Source: JAAYAY01 sp964563135 (GTDB taxonomy: Bacteria; Planctomycetota; Planctomycetia; Pirellulales; Thermoguttaceae). Taken from it: DNA of 64,000 bases. Below the pieces are notes generated by a model that was not told the DNA's origin, searched no databases, and saw only the letters and a program-made list of their open reading frames with translations. Location of the stretch: positions 13,907 to 77,906 of the forward strand of contig CAZLWV010000014.1 of the NCBI GenBank assembly GCA_964563135.1, read 5' to 3'. Both the position numbers and the translations under genes were made by a program. This document shows, in pieces, positions 1-7,628 of this stretch; position 1 is the first letter of the stretch, and each line of letters opens with the position of its first letter.

Positions 1-2
1 AC

Positions 3-935
3 CGGCAGATGTACGACCTCCTCAAGGCAGGACATGTGTTCGTGGCCCAGCCGCCGCTGTTCCGGGTCAAGCAGAAGAGCAAGACCTACTATGTCCAGAC
101 GGAAGAGGAGATGAAGGCCCAACTCCTGGAACTCGGGTTGGCCGACGCTGAATTCCAGCCCGGCGACGGGCGGGTGATCCAGGGAGAGGAAATGAACCGC
201 CTTTGCCAGACCCTGGCCGCACTCGAAGAATCCCTCTACGCCCTGGAACGCCGCGGGATCAGTCTGCGGGCCCATGCCAGGCTCCAGGATCCGATCACGG
301 GCCGCCTGCCGGTCTTCCATGTCTTCCTCGGACGCGAGGAGCGCTGGTTCACCAGCCGGCCCGAACTGGAAGAATTCCTCTCGAGCCATGAGAAAGCCGC
401 CGGAAAGGAACTGAAACTCAGCCCCGAATCGAAGCTGAAGGCCCTGGACGGCGCGGCGCACGAAAATGATCAGCCCGATGACCAGGTTTCAGCCGTCATG
501 GAACTGAGCATCGTCGAGTTCCACGAGGTCCGCTCGATCAACAACCAGCTCGCCCAACTCCGCCAGATGGGATTCGAGATCGATAGCCTCATTCCCCAGC
601 AACGCACCGGTATCGAGGAGCCGCGCTATATCCTCCGCCGCGGCGACTCGACCAACGGGCTGAATGACCTTCGCGGGCTGCTCACCGCCATCCGCTCCGC
701 CGGCGAAAAAGGCCTCCAGATCACCCGGTTCAAAGGCCTGGGCGAAATGAACGCCGAGGAGTTGCGTGATACGACGCTGGCGCCGGAAAACCGCACCCTT
801 CTGCGGGTGACCCTCGAAGACGCCTCCGCGGCCGACGCCAACCTCCGCCGCACCTTCTACCGGCACGCCGCGAGCATCAACCACGTGCGGGCGTTCCGGC
901 GCATCTACCCGAGGCGGACCGAGACCAGCTTCTGA
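3..935 (+). CDS. gyrB: DNA gyrase subunit B, C-terminal part (5' partial, 3' end chimeric)
   Basis: GyrB is the ATPase subunit of DNA gyrase, which introduces negative supercoils. The frame is open from the window edge, so the first ATG (position 9) is internal. The residues around RQMYDLLKAGHVFVAQPPLFRVK and the RFKGLGEMN...ELRDTT stretch are the TOPRIM and C-terminal signatures of GyrB. Between them lies a long insertion of the kind seen in large GyrB proteins. Homology stops at base 837. From 838 the frame runs by chance into unrelated sequence (ANLRRTFYRHAAS...), which ends at a TGA at 935. The genuine gyrB tail resumes after the N gap at 1059. Identity as gyrB is secure; the last 32 codons are not gyrB. 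Confidence 0.93.
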   Translation, partial: RQMYDLLKAGHVFVAQPPLFRVKQKSKTYYVQTEEEMKAQLLELGLADAEFQPGDGRVIQGEEMNRLCQTLAALEESLYALERRGISLRAHARLQDPITGRLPVFHVFLGREERWFTSRPELEEFLSSHEKAAGKELKLSPESKLKALDGAAHENDQPDDQVSAVMELSIVEFHEVRSINNQLAQLRQMGFEIDSLIPQQRTGIEEPRYILRRGDSTNGLNDLRGLLTAIRSAGEKGLQITRFKGLGEMNAEELRDTTLAPENRTLLRVTLEDASAADANLRRTFYRHAASINHVRAFRRIYPRRTETSF

Positions 936-1058
936 CGCGGTCCGCGCTCAGGCGGGAGGCCGGCGCAGCACCGCGACGCTGTGGGAGCCGAGGTTGACCA
1001 TCCCGTCCGGCGTCACGGTGACCCCACCGCACGCGCGGACCAGCGCGCNNNNNNNNNN
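838..1058. other. chimeric contig end plus scaffold gap (N at 1049-1058)
   Basis: Bases 796-837 are repeated exactly at 1059-1100 (42 bp). After the first copy the sequence is foreign; after the second copy it continues as the true gyrB end. The foreign piece (838-1048) carries what look like two converging gene ends. The plus-strand frame stops at 935. A minus-strand frame stops at 949-951 and ends in NLGSHSVAVLRRPPA; its very GC-rich third positions resemble actinobacterial coding sequence. The simplest reading is an assembly artefact at a contig end, followed by an unsized 10-N join. Confidence 0.8.
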
Positions 1059-1192
1059 CCCTTCTGCGGGTGACCCTCGAAGACGCCTCCGCGGCCGACG
1101 ACCTGTTCCGCATCCTCATGGGCGACAAGGTGGAACCACGCCGCGAGTTCATCGAAAAACACGCCCTCGAGGCGAGAAATCTCGACGTCTGA
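1059..1192 (+). CDS. gyrB: DNA gyrase subunit B, true C-terminal end (5' partial)
   Basis: The frame reads LLRVTLEDASAADDLFRILMG, then DKVEPRREFIEKHAL and a final LDV before a TGA at 1190-1192. This is the usual GyrB ending (Dxx-F-LMGxxVxxRRxFIExNAxxxxNLDV). It overlaps the previous fragment by 42 identical bases, so joining base 837 to base 1101 restores one continuous gyrB frame. It is split from its parent only by the scaffold join. Confidence 0.93.
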
Positions 1193-1603
1193 GCCCGCGC
1201 TCCCGTCCCGCTCGCCCGTGTGCTCACGGCCCGCTCAGCAGCGAGAGCAGTTCCCGGTGCGCCGGCCGGAACTGCTCCACGCCGCACCTGTCTCCCTTCT
1301 CCTGGCAATTAGGGAAGTCGCGGCGAACGTGATTCAACCGCGGTACCCACACATCTGCGCCCCTTGCCAGCTCCTTCGTCGCACGTGTATCGATGGTCCC
1401 CAGCTTGGGGGCATACTTGCGCACGAGCCCCGCCAGCGCCGGATTGCCGGCAGTGTTTCCCTCGGCTAGCCCCGACGGCCTGGAATCCGTCGTCCAGCCC
1501 GCGCCTCCTGCCGTCTGCTTGCTCCGGCGCCGGCCGGACTGTATCGTGTTGTACGTTGAGTCCGTTTCCTGCAAGCCAAGAGCCGCAAACTACCGGGAAG
1601 ACG
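1193..1603. other. intergenic region, no supported gene
   Basis: This stretch lies between gyrB and the DUF4838 gene. A minus-strand frame (1224-1574, 116 codons) reads like protein in its second half (LAEGNTAGNPALAGLVRKYA and ADVWVPRLNHVRRDFPNC). I cannot assign it to a family, and its N-terminal half looks non-coding. It may be the remnant of a lost gene. No convincing promoter or RNA gene is visible. Confidence 0.35.
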
Positions 1604-3847
1604 ATGAACAGGACCTTCTTTGGACTGCTGTGTCTGTTATTGTTCCAGGCCCCGCTGGATTCGGCCGAGCTGGCCAGAGATGGCGCCGCCAGGTGGAAAA
1701 TCGTTCTGCCCGACGAGCCGACAGCCGTCGAGAAGACCGCCGCCAGGGAGCTTGCAGAACACCTGAAGCTCGTTACCGGCGCCGACTTCCCCACGATTGC
1801 CGAGAAAGAGGCTCCCGCCCAAGGCAAGGATCTGATCTTCGTCGGCAACACGGCCAAGGCGCCGCAGAAGGATTACCGGTTCGACGAGATCCTGATCCGC
1901 ATGCAGGACGGCAACCTCTTGCTGGCCGGGCATGAAAAGCGGGGATGTCTCTACGCGGTCTACTCCTTTCTCCAGGATGTGGTCGGCGTTCGCTGGTGGG
2001 CGCCCGACGAGAGCTTCATCCCGAAGAAACCCACACTCCTGGTGGCCGACGATCTCAACATCTCCTATGCGCCCCAGCTCATCTCCCGGGAGATGTACCA
2101 TCGCAAGGCCCAGCCGACCGTCTTCTCGGCCCGTATGAAGGGAAACGGCTCCCTGACCGAAGAGTATGGCGGTGCGGTGCGGATCGTCAACTTCGTGCAT
2201 TCCTTCTACAAATACCTTCCGCCCGAAAAGTACTTCGAAGCCCACCCCGACTGGTATTCCGAACTCGACGGCAAACGGGTGCACGAGCGAGCCCAGCTCT
2301 GCCTGACCAACGAGGAGATGACGGCGGAACTGATCAAGAACGTGCTGGAGACGCTGCGGAAGAACCCCGGCGCGAAGATGATCGACGTCTCCCAGAACGA
2401 CTGGTATGGGTTCTGCACCTGCGCCATGTGCAAGGCGGTCGACGACGCCGAGGAGAGCCACGCGGGGACACTCGTTCTGATGCTCAACCGGGTGGCCGAG
2501 GCGGTCGAGAAGGAGTTTCCCGACGTTCTGGTGGAATCGCTCGCCTATCAGTACACCCGCAAGCCGCCGAAAACGATCAAGCCTCGCGACAACGTTCTGA
2601 TTCGGCTTTGCACGATCGAGTGTTCCTATATCCAGCCGCTCGACGGCGAGCAGAACGCGAAGTTCGCCCTGGACATGGAAGGCTGGAGCAAACTGGCCAA
2701 GTACCTGTTTATCTGGGACTACACGACCAACTACAACGACTACCTCGGCCCCCACCCCAACCTGCGAGTGCTCGCGCCGAACGTCCGCTACTTCGTCAAG
2801 CACGGGGCCATCGGCCTGTTCGAGGAAGGGGAAGGCGACGACTTCTGCGAACTGAAGAACTGGCTGCTGATGCGGGTGATGTGGGAGCCGGATCTCGACG
2901 CCGAGAAACTCATCGACGAATTCCTGCGCGGCTATTACGGCGAAGAGGTCGCCCCGCTCCTCCACCAGTACTGGGATGTGCTCATCGCCCAGGCTGAAAA
3001 GGAGAAGATCTACCTGGGCTGCTTTGGCATGAACTCGGCGAAGTGGATCGACCTGGCCACTCTCAACCAGGTCACCGAGATCATGAACAAGGCGGTCGAG
3101 ACCGCCACGCAAACCTATGGTGCCCAGTCCGACGAGTTGCGGCGCTTGCGAAAATCGAAGATGGGGATCGATCACGTGTGGCTGACCCGCTACTACCCGC
3201 TCCGCTGCGAGTCGCGCGAGAAGAAGGTGCCGTTCCTGGGTCCCAAAGACCCGGTGCAGGCGGCGGAGGAGTTTGCGGAGAACTGCAAGCAGTTCAAGAC
3301 GAGCGCCGTGGCCATCTCGCAAGAGGGGAAACTCGATCTGTACCTCGACGGATTGAGGGCGGGGTTCATCGCGCAAAAAAATCCGCCGGAACTCTGCAAG
3401 GGGCTCCCGGAAGACGGGTGGATCGTGCTGGACGCCCTGTCGTTCAACAACTACAACGATGCGGCCACGATTATCGACGACCCGCAAGGCTGGAATGGCA
3501 AGAGCGTCCGCATGGGAACCAAGGTCGACTGGAATACGAGCTACACCCCGCCGGTTCGCGGGAAGTATCGCATTGCTGCCTCGCTACGGTGCGAGGGAAC
3601 CATCAAGGAAGGCAAGCTCGGCTCCTGGGGTGTCTACGACGTCGCGGGTAAAAAATCGCTCCAGACGATGGTCCTCAACGCGAAGGATTTTGCCACCCAG
3701 GACGGTTCGTTCGACAAGAAGTTCCGCTGGATCGACCTGGGCGTGGTCGATTTCGTGCCGGGGGCATATTTCTGGTTTGCCCACGGGCACAGTCCCGAGC
3801 TGGACGCGATCTTCGTCGACCGAGTGGTGCTGATCGGGCCGGAGTAG
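1604..3847 (+). CDS. secreted DUF4838 family protein (GH-like)
   Basis: A 747-aa protein starting at the ATG that gives a clean signal peptide (MNRTFFGLLCLLLFQAPLDSAE). Residues about 25-170 resemble the small alpha/beta domain that precedes catalytic barrels in GH20/GH67-type enzymes (TAARELAEHL, AVYSFLQDVVGVRWWAPDE). The rest is DUF4838-like, with the typical stretches CLTNEEMTAELIKNVLETL, DVSQNDWYGFC and LFIWDYTTNYNDYLGPHPN. The C-terminal part is probably a beta-rich accessory domain. The family is inferred to act on carbohydrates outside the cytoplasm, but no reaction is established here. A longer in-frame start at 1364 lacks a signal peptide and is less likely. The next gene follows 53 bp later on the same strand. 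Confidence 0.85.
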   Translation: MNRTFFGLLCLLLFQAPLDSAELARDGAARWKIVLPDEPTAVEKTAARELAEHLKLVTGADFPTIAEKEAPAQGKDLIFVGNTAKAPQKDYRFDEILIRMQDGNLLLAGHEKRGCLYAVYSFLQDVVGVRWWAPDESFIPKKPTLLVADDLNISYAPQLISREMYHRKAQPTVFSARMKGNGSLTEEYGGAVRIVNFVHSFYKYLPPEKYFEAHPDWYSELDGKRVHERAQLCLTNEEMTAELIKNVLETLRKNPGAKMIDVSQNDWYGFCTCAMCKAVDDAEESHAGTLVLMLNRVAEAVEKEFPDVLVESLAYQYTRKPPKTIKPRDNVLIRLCTIECSYIQPLDGEQNAKFALDMEGWSKLAKYLFIWDYTTNYNDYLGPHPNLRVLAPNVRYFVKHGAIGLFEEGEGDDFCELKNWLLMRVMWEPDLDAEKLIDEFLRGYYGEEVAPLLHQYWDVLIAQAEKEKIYLGCFGMNSAKWIDLATLNQVTEIMNKAVETATQTYGAQSDELRRLRKSKMGIDHVWLTRYYPLRCESREKKVPFLGPKDPVQAAEEFAENCKQFKTSAVAISQEGKLDLYLDGLRAGFIAQKNPPELCKGLPEDGWIVLDALSFNNYNDAATIIDDPQGWNGKSVRMGTKVDWNTSYTPPVRGKYRIAASLRCEGTIKEGKLGSWGVYDVAGKKSLQTMVLNAKDFATQDGSFDKKFRWIDLGVVDFVPGAYFWFAHGHSPELDAIFVDRVVLIGPE

Positions 3848-3900
3848 GTGCCAAGATCATGAGCGGAACCAAGGTACAAAGGCGGAGGACGGGTTTCACC

Positions 3901-5331
3901 ATGAATCGCCGTGAATTCCTTGTTCACACAGGCCACACCAGCGCGCTGGCTCTTTGCGCGTCGTCCGGTTTGGCCGCGTCGTCGATTCTTGGCCAGGAGA
4001 AGGCCCCACCACAACCAGCCAGCGGGCCCTTGCGAGTTTCGCCGAAAAACCCCCGGTATTTCTGCGATGCGGCCGGCCGGGAACTGCTGCTGGTCGGTTC
4101 GCACACCTGGAACAGCCTGGTCGACATGGGGCGCAGCGACCCGCCGGAGCCGTTCGACTTCGACGCCTACCTCGATTTCCTCGACCGCTATGGGCACAAC
4201 TTCATCCGCCTCTGGGCCTGGGATTCGACCCGCTGGGATACCCGGGCCAACGGCCGGCTGGGCAAGGACTTCATCCATCATGCCGCCCCCCTGCCCTGGG
4301 CGCGCACCGGTGCCGGGGTGGCGATCGACGGCAAGCCCCGGTTCGATCTGGCGCAGTTCAACCCCGCCTATTTCGAACGCTTGCGGACGAGGGTGAGTGC
4401 GGCGGGCCGACGGGGCATTTATGTCTCCGTCATGCTTTTCGAAGGCTGGGGCATGTTCCACGGCAACCGCCGCCGCGGCACCATGGACGCCTGGGCCTGG
4501 CGCAGCCACCCCTTCCACCCCGACAACAATGCCAACGGCATCGATGCCAAGGAGAAGGTACACAGCCTGGCCAATCCGTCCGTCAACGAACTTCAGGCAG
4601 CCTACATCCGCAAGGTCGTCGACACGGTCAACGATCTGGATAACGTGCTCTACGAGGTGATCAACGAAGGGGGCGAACCCAAGTGGGACTGGTGGGTCGT
4701 CGAAACGGTGCGCAGGCACCAGAAGGACAAGCCCCGGCAGCATCCCATTGGAATTACCGGCCATGGCTCGGAGAAGCTCGAGAGCATGCTGGCCAGCCCG
4801 GCCGACTGGATCTCGCCCGGGCGCCAGGATGGATTCGGCGACGACCCGCCCGCGTGGGATGGCAAGAAAGTCAGCCTCCTCGACACGGATCACGTCTGGG
4901 GCGTGGGGGGCAATGGGGCGTGGGTCTGGAAGAGCCTCCTGCGGGGCCACAACCCGCTGTTCATGGACCCCTACGACGGAACCGTGCTCGGCAAGCCGTT
5001 CGATCCGCAATGGGAGCCGATCCGGCTGGGCCTGGGCCACGCCCGGCGCCTGGCCGACCGGTTGGACCTGGCAGCGATGGCTCCGCACGACGAGCTCGCG
5101 TCCACAAAGTATTGCCTGGCCAATCCCGGAAAGGCCTACGTGGTGTACGTCCCGGCTGGCGCGATAGCCAGAGTCTCGCTCGGCGATGCGCCCGGCCGCT
5201 TCGCCCTCCAATGGATCGATCCCTCGAGCGGGAAAACGACTGCCGGGCAGCCGATCGACGGCGGTGGGGACCGGGAGTTCAAGACGCCGCTGGATGGCGA
5301 TGCGGTACTATACCTCAATCACCTTGAGTGA
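3901..5331 (+). CDS. Tat-exported glycoside-hydrolase-like protein with C-terminal collagenase-type beta domain
   Basis: A 476-aa protein whose start gives a twin-arginine signal (MNRREFLVHTGHTSALALCA), so export in a folded state is likely. Residues about 50-370 look like a clan-A TIM barrel: FIRLWAWDSTRW, GIYVSVMLFEGWGMF, VLYEVINEGGEPKWDWW (a candidate catalytic Glu in INEG) and VSLLDTDHVWG. The C-terminal part of about 90 residues (YCLANPGKAYVVYVPAG...) resembles the putative collagen-binding domain PF12904. Similar proteins are annotated DUF4038 or DUF6298. The substrate is unknown. It lies 53 bp after the DUF4838 gene, and the pair may be cotranscribed. An earlier in-frame start (3859) would hide the Tat motif. 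Confidence 0.8.
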   Translation: MNRREFLVHTGHTSALALCASSGLAASSILGQEKAPPQPASGPLRVSPKNPRYFCDAAGRELLLVGSHTWNSLVDMGRSDPPEPFDFDAYLDFLDRYGHNFIRLWAWDSTRWDTRANGRLGKDFIHHAAPLPWARTGAGVAIDGKPRFDLAQFNPAYFERLRTRVSAAGRRGIYVSVMLFEGWGMFHGNRRRGTMDAWAWRSHPFHPDNNANGIDAKEKVHSLANPSVNELQAAYIRKVVDTVNDLDNVLYEVINEGGEPKWDWWVVETVRRHQKDKPRQHPIGITGHGSEKLESMLASPADWISPGRQDGFGDDPPAWDGKKVSLLDTDHVWGVGGNGAWVWKSLLRGHNPLFMDPYDGTVLGKPFDPQWEPIRLGLGHARRLADRLDLAAMAPHDELASTKYCLANPGKAYVVYVPAGAIARVSLGDAPGRFALQWIDPSSGKTTAGQPIDGGGDREFKTPLDGDAVLYLNHLE

Positions 5332-5652
5332 CACGCATCATGGAATGGTGCGCGGAATACTCGGCCTGTTCGGGGACGCATAGCCTATCGCGATCTCAAG
5401 TCAACAAGGCTCAACGGTCTATTGCTGCCGGTGGATGGTTTCCGACGGCGGATTGTCTCCGAGCCAACCTTCGCGTTCAAGTACACTCCACGCCGCACGA
5501 ATGTGCTCTGCTGGAAACACCTTCTTGCGGCTGTTCCAAGCGTGCGTTCTTTCGATTGCCTTACAGCAGAACCAAGTTCTTCCGCGCGTCTGCTCCGCGT
5601 TTCAGCAATTATCGGTCAACGATCTTCTCTGCCCCCCATGCAAGCCTCTGGC
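5332..5652. other. intergenic region, possible decayed coding sequence
   Basis: No gene is supported here. On the minus strand a short open stretch ending near 5420 reads HAWNSRKKVFPAEHIRAAW and then SVLEREGWLGDNPPSETIHR before a stop. It looks protein-like, but I cannot identify it and it has no start. It could be a gene remnant. The plus-strand frame entering the next gene from 5422 lacks a plausible start or signal peptide. Confidence 0.25.
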
Positions 5653-7581
5653 ATGTCAAGCATATTCTCGCGTTCTGCAATTCGGGCGGTGATACTCGCC
5701 GCCGTGCTGGCAGCCGGTGTGCCGGGTGTTGCCGGTTCGCAGCCCGACGACTACTTCCCTCCGCCCGAATCGGCCGGTGGCTGGCGAAAGCTGGAGAGCC
5801 GCCAGGATATCCAGCGCGTCGCCGCAGTGGATTCTGTGAAGCTGGACAGCCTGAAGGAATGGCTCCTCAAGAGCGACAACCGCGACTTTGCCGCCGTGGT
5901 GATTCGTCGAGGCTACATCGTGCTTGAAGTCGAGCGGGGTAACAGCGCCAAGACAGACGATCGTCGAGTCGCGTCGGTTTCGAAGGCCGTGTGTGCGACC
6001 GTGCTGGGGATTGCCGCCGAGAGGAGCCGGCAGGGACTTACGCCCAAAAACATGACGTTCGACGATCCGGCGTTCGACTTCATCCCCCAGGCGCAGCCGC
6101 TGAGCGATCCTCGCAAGGCGCAGATCACGGTGAGGCAGCTCCTGAACCACACGTCGGGAATCACGCCGGAAGCAACCGGGGCTAGAAATCAGGGACCGTG
6201 GCAACACGTGCTCGGCCACGACGGCGACCCCCTGACCGCCCAACTCGCCTTCGACCCGGGCACGAAATGCGGCTACTCGTCGTTCGCGTTCTACCATGCC
6301 TCGCTGGTTTGCGAGAATGTGACGGGCGTGCCGTACGATCAGTTCGCCGTCGAGACGCTGTTCAAACCGATCGGTGTGGAGCATTGGACCTTCGAATATT
6401 TCGACGGCGGTGGCCCTGACGGCCAGTCGCGATACGGGCGCCATCCGTCGCACGGTCTCGGCATGCCGGCCCGCGATCTGGCAAGGATTGGGTATTGCCT
6501 CCTCCGCGAGGGGCGGTGGCGGGAGAAGCAGGTGGTGCCAGAATGGTTTGTGGACGAAACGGCAGCGCCGACCCACAACGTGAAAGAACCGGAGCTGCGG
6601 TTCGACCGGGCCGCGGAATCGTTTTCGCACGGCTGGGAGTTGCCGGCGCGGTTGACCGATGGACGGGGCAAGGGCATTCCGCCGGACGCCCGTTTCAAGC
6701 CGGGTTCCGGCGGGCAGTTGCTGGCCTTTGTCCCCAGCCTGGATCTGGTGATCACCCGCCAGACCGGCGGTAGCGGGAACTGGGACTACGAAGAGTATCT
6801 GCGGTTGGCATGTGACGCGGTGGAGAAGGATGCTCAGCCCGATCCTTCCTGGCGAACCTTGCCGTTGGTCAGCGAGGGAGCCATCGATTCCTGCTGGAAA
6901 CATCTATGGGGAGGAGGCTTCTCCGTCATGAAGGACGGCAGTCTGCGAACCGACTGCAGTGACGCAGGGATGGGCCTGCTGCTCTTTACGAAAGAACGAT
7001 TTGGGGATTGCCAGATCCGCGTTGTCTACCGTAGCGAGGACGCCAAATCGAATGCGGGGGTCTACGTACGAATCGATGATGGAATCCTCGACCGGGCCAG
7101 TGATCCGCTTCCTCTCCGGGAGCGGGACTCGAAAGAGAAACTGACGAAGGAGACGCTGGAGCGGATCGAGAGATCGTCGGAGCGGGAACGAGAAGCCTGG
7201 TATCCGGTGCATCACGGATATGAAGTCCAGATCTGCGACACCGGTGACGAATATCACCGGACCGGGGCGGTCTATTCGCTGGCCCCGGCCGCTCCCGCGC
7301 CGGAGAAGACGCCCGCCGAATGGAAGACGATGATCATCACTCTCAAGGGAAACCTTATACTGGTCGATGTGGATGGGAAACGGCTCACGACCTTTGATCC
7401 CGACAGCCCGACGGTGCCGCCGCGAAAACGCTGGTCGGAACCTCGACGGGAGCCAAAAAGGCCCCTCGCGGGATTCATCGGCCTTCAGAATCACGATCCT
7501 GGCGATGTGGTGTACTACAAGGAAGTCAGTGTCAGACCGCTGGGCAACGTGAAGGAGTCACCAGAACCTCAATCCAACTAA
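5653..7581 (+). CDS. secreted serine hydrolase (beta-lactamase/PBP fold) fused to a DUF1080 domain
   Basis: A 642-aa protein starting at an ATG that gives a signal peptide (MSSIFSRSAIRAVILAAVLA). An ATG 15 bp upstream is possible. Residues about 40-390 form a class C beta-lactamase-like domain with the SxxK nucleophile in RRVASVSKAVCATVLG, the loop LLNHTSGITPE and a YSS in place of the usual YxN (KCGYSSFAFYHAS). Residues about 420-630 are a DUF1080 (3-keto-disaccharide hydrolase/LamG-like) domain: MKDGSLRTDCSDAGMGLLL, SNAGVYVRIDDG, HHGYEVQICDTGDEYHRTGA and GFIGLQNHD. The combination suggests an extracytoplasmic esterase or peptidase-like enzyme with a glycan-active or glycan-binding tail. The tail converges on the next gene. 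Confidence 0.85.
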   Translation: MSSIFSRSAIRAVILAAVLAAGVPGVAGSQPDDYFPPPESAGGWRKLESRQDIQRVAAVDSVKLDSLKEWLLKSDNRDFAAVVIRRGYIVLEVERGNSAKTDDRRVASVSKAVCATVLGIAAERSRQGLTPKNMTFDDPAFDFIPQAQPLSDPRKAQITVRQLLNHTSGITPEATGARNQGPWQHVLGHDGDPLTAQLAFDPGTKCGYSSFAFYHASLVCENVTGVPYDQFAVETLFKPIGVEHWTFEYFDGGGPDGQSRYGRHPSHGLGMPARDLARIGYCLLREGRWREKQVVPEWFVDETAAPTHNVKEPELRFDRAAESFSHGWELPARLTDGRGKGIPPDARFKPGSGGQLLAFVPSLDLVITRQTGGSGNWDYEEYLRLACDAVEKDAQPDPSWRTLPLVSEGAIDSCWKHLWGGGFSVMKDGSLRTDCSDAGMGLLLFTKERFGDCQIRVVYRSEDAKSNAGVYVRIDDGILDRASDPLPLRERDSKEKLTKETLERIERSSEREREAWYPVHHGYEVQICDTGDEYHRTGAVYSLAPAAPAPEKTPAEWKTMIITLKGNLILVDVDGKRLTTFDPDSPTVPPRKRWSEPRREPKRPLAGFIGLQNHDPGDVVYYKEVSVRPLGNVKESPEPQSN

Positions 7582-7628
7582 CGACCCGAGCAAACTCATC
7601 GCGCCGCCGATGGCCGCGGACGAGGCGG

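Noticed and set aside
838..935. Novel GyrB C-terminal extension
   Set aside because: The extension starts exactly where a 42-bp repeat ends and is followed by N; the usual GyrB ending is present after the gap. It is a misassembly.
1637..3487. 616-codon minus-strand open frame
   Set aside because: Antisense to the DUF4838 gene; composition is Val/Arg/Gly-rich without conserved blocks.
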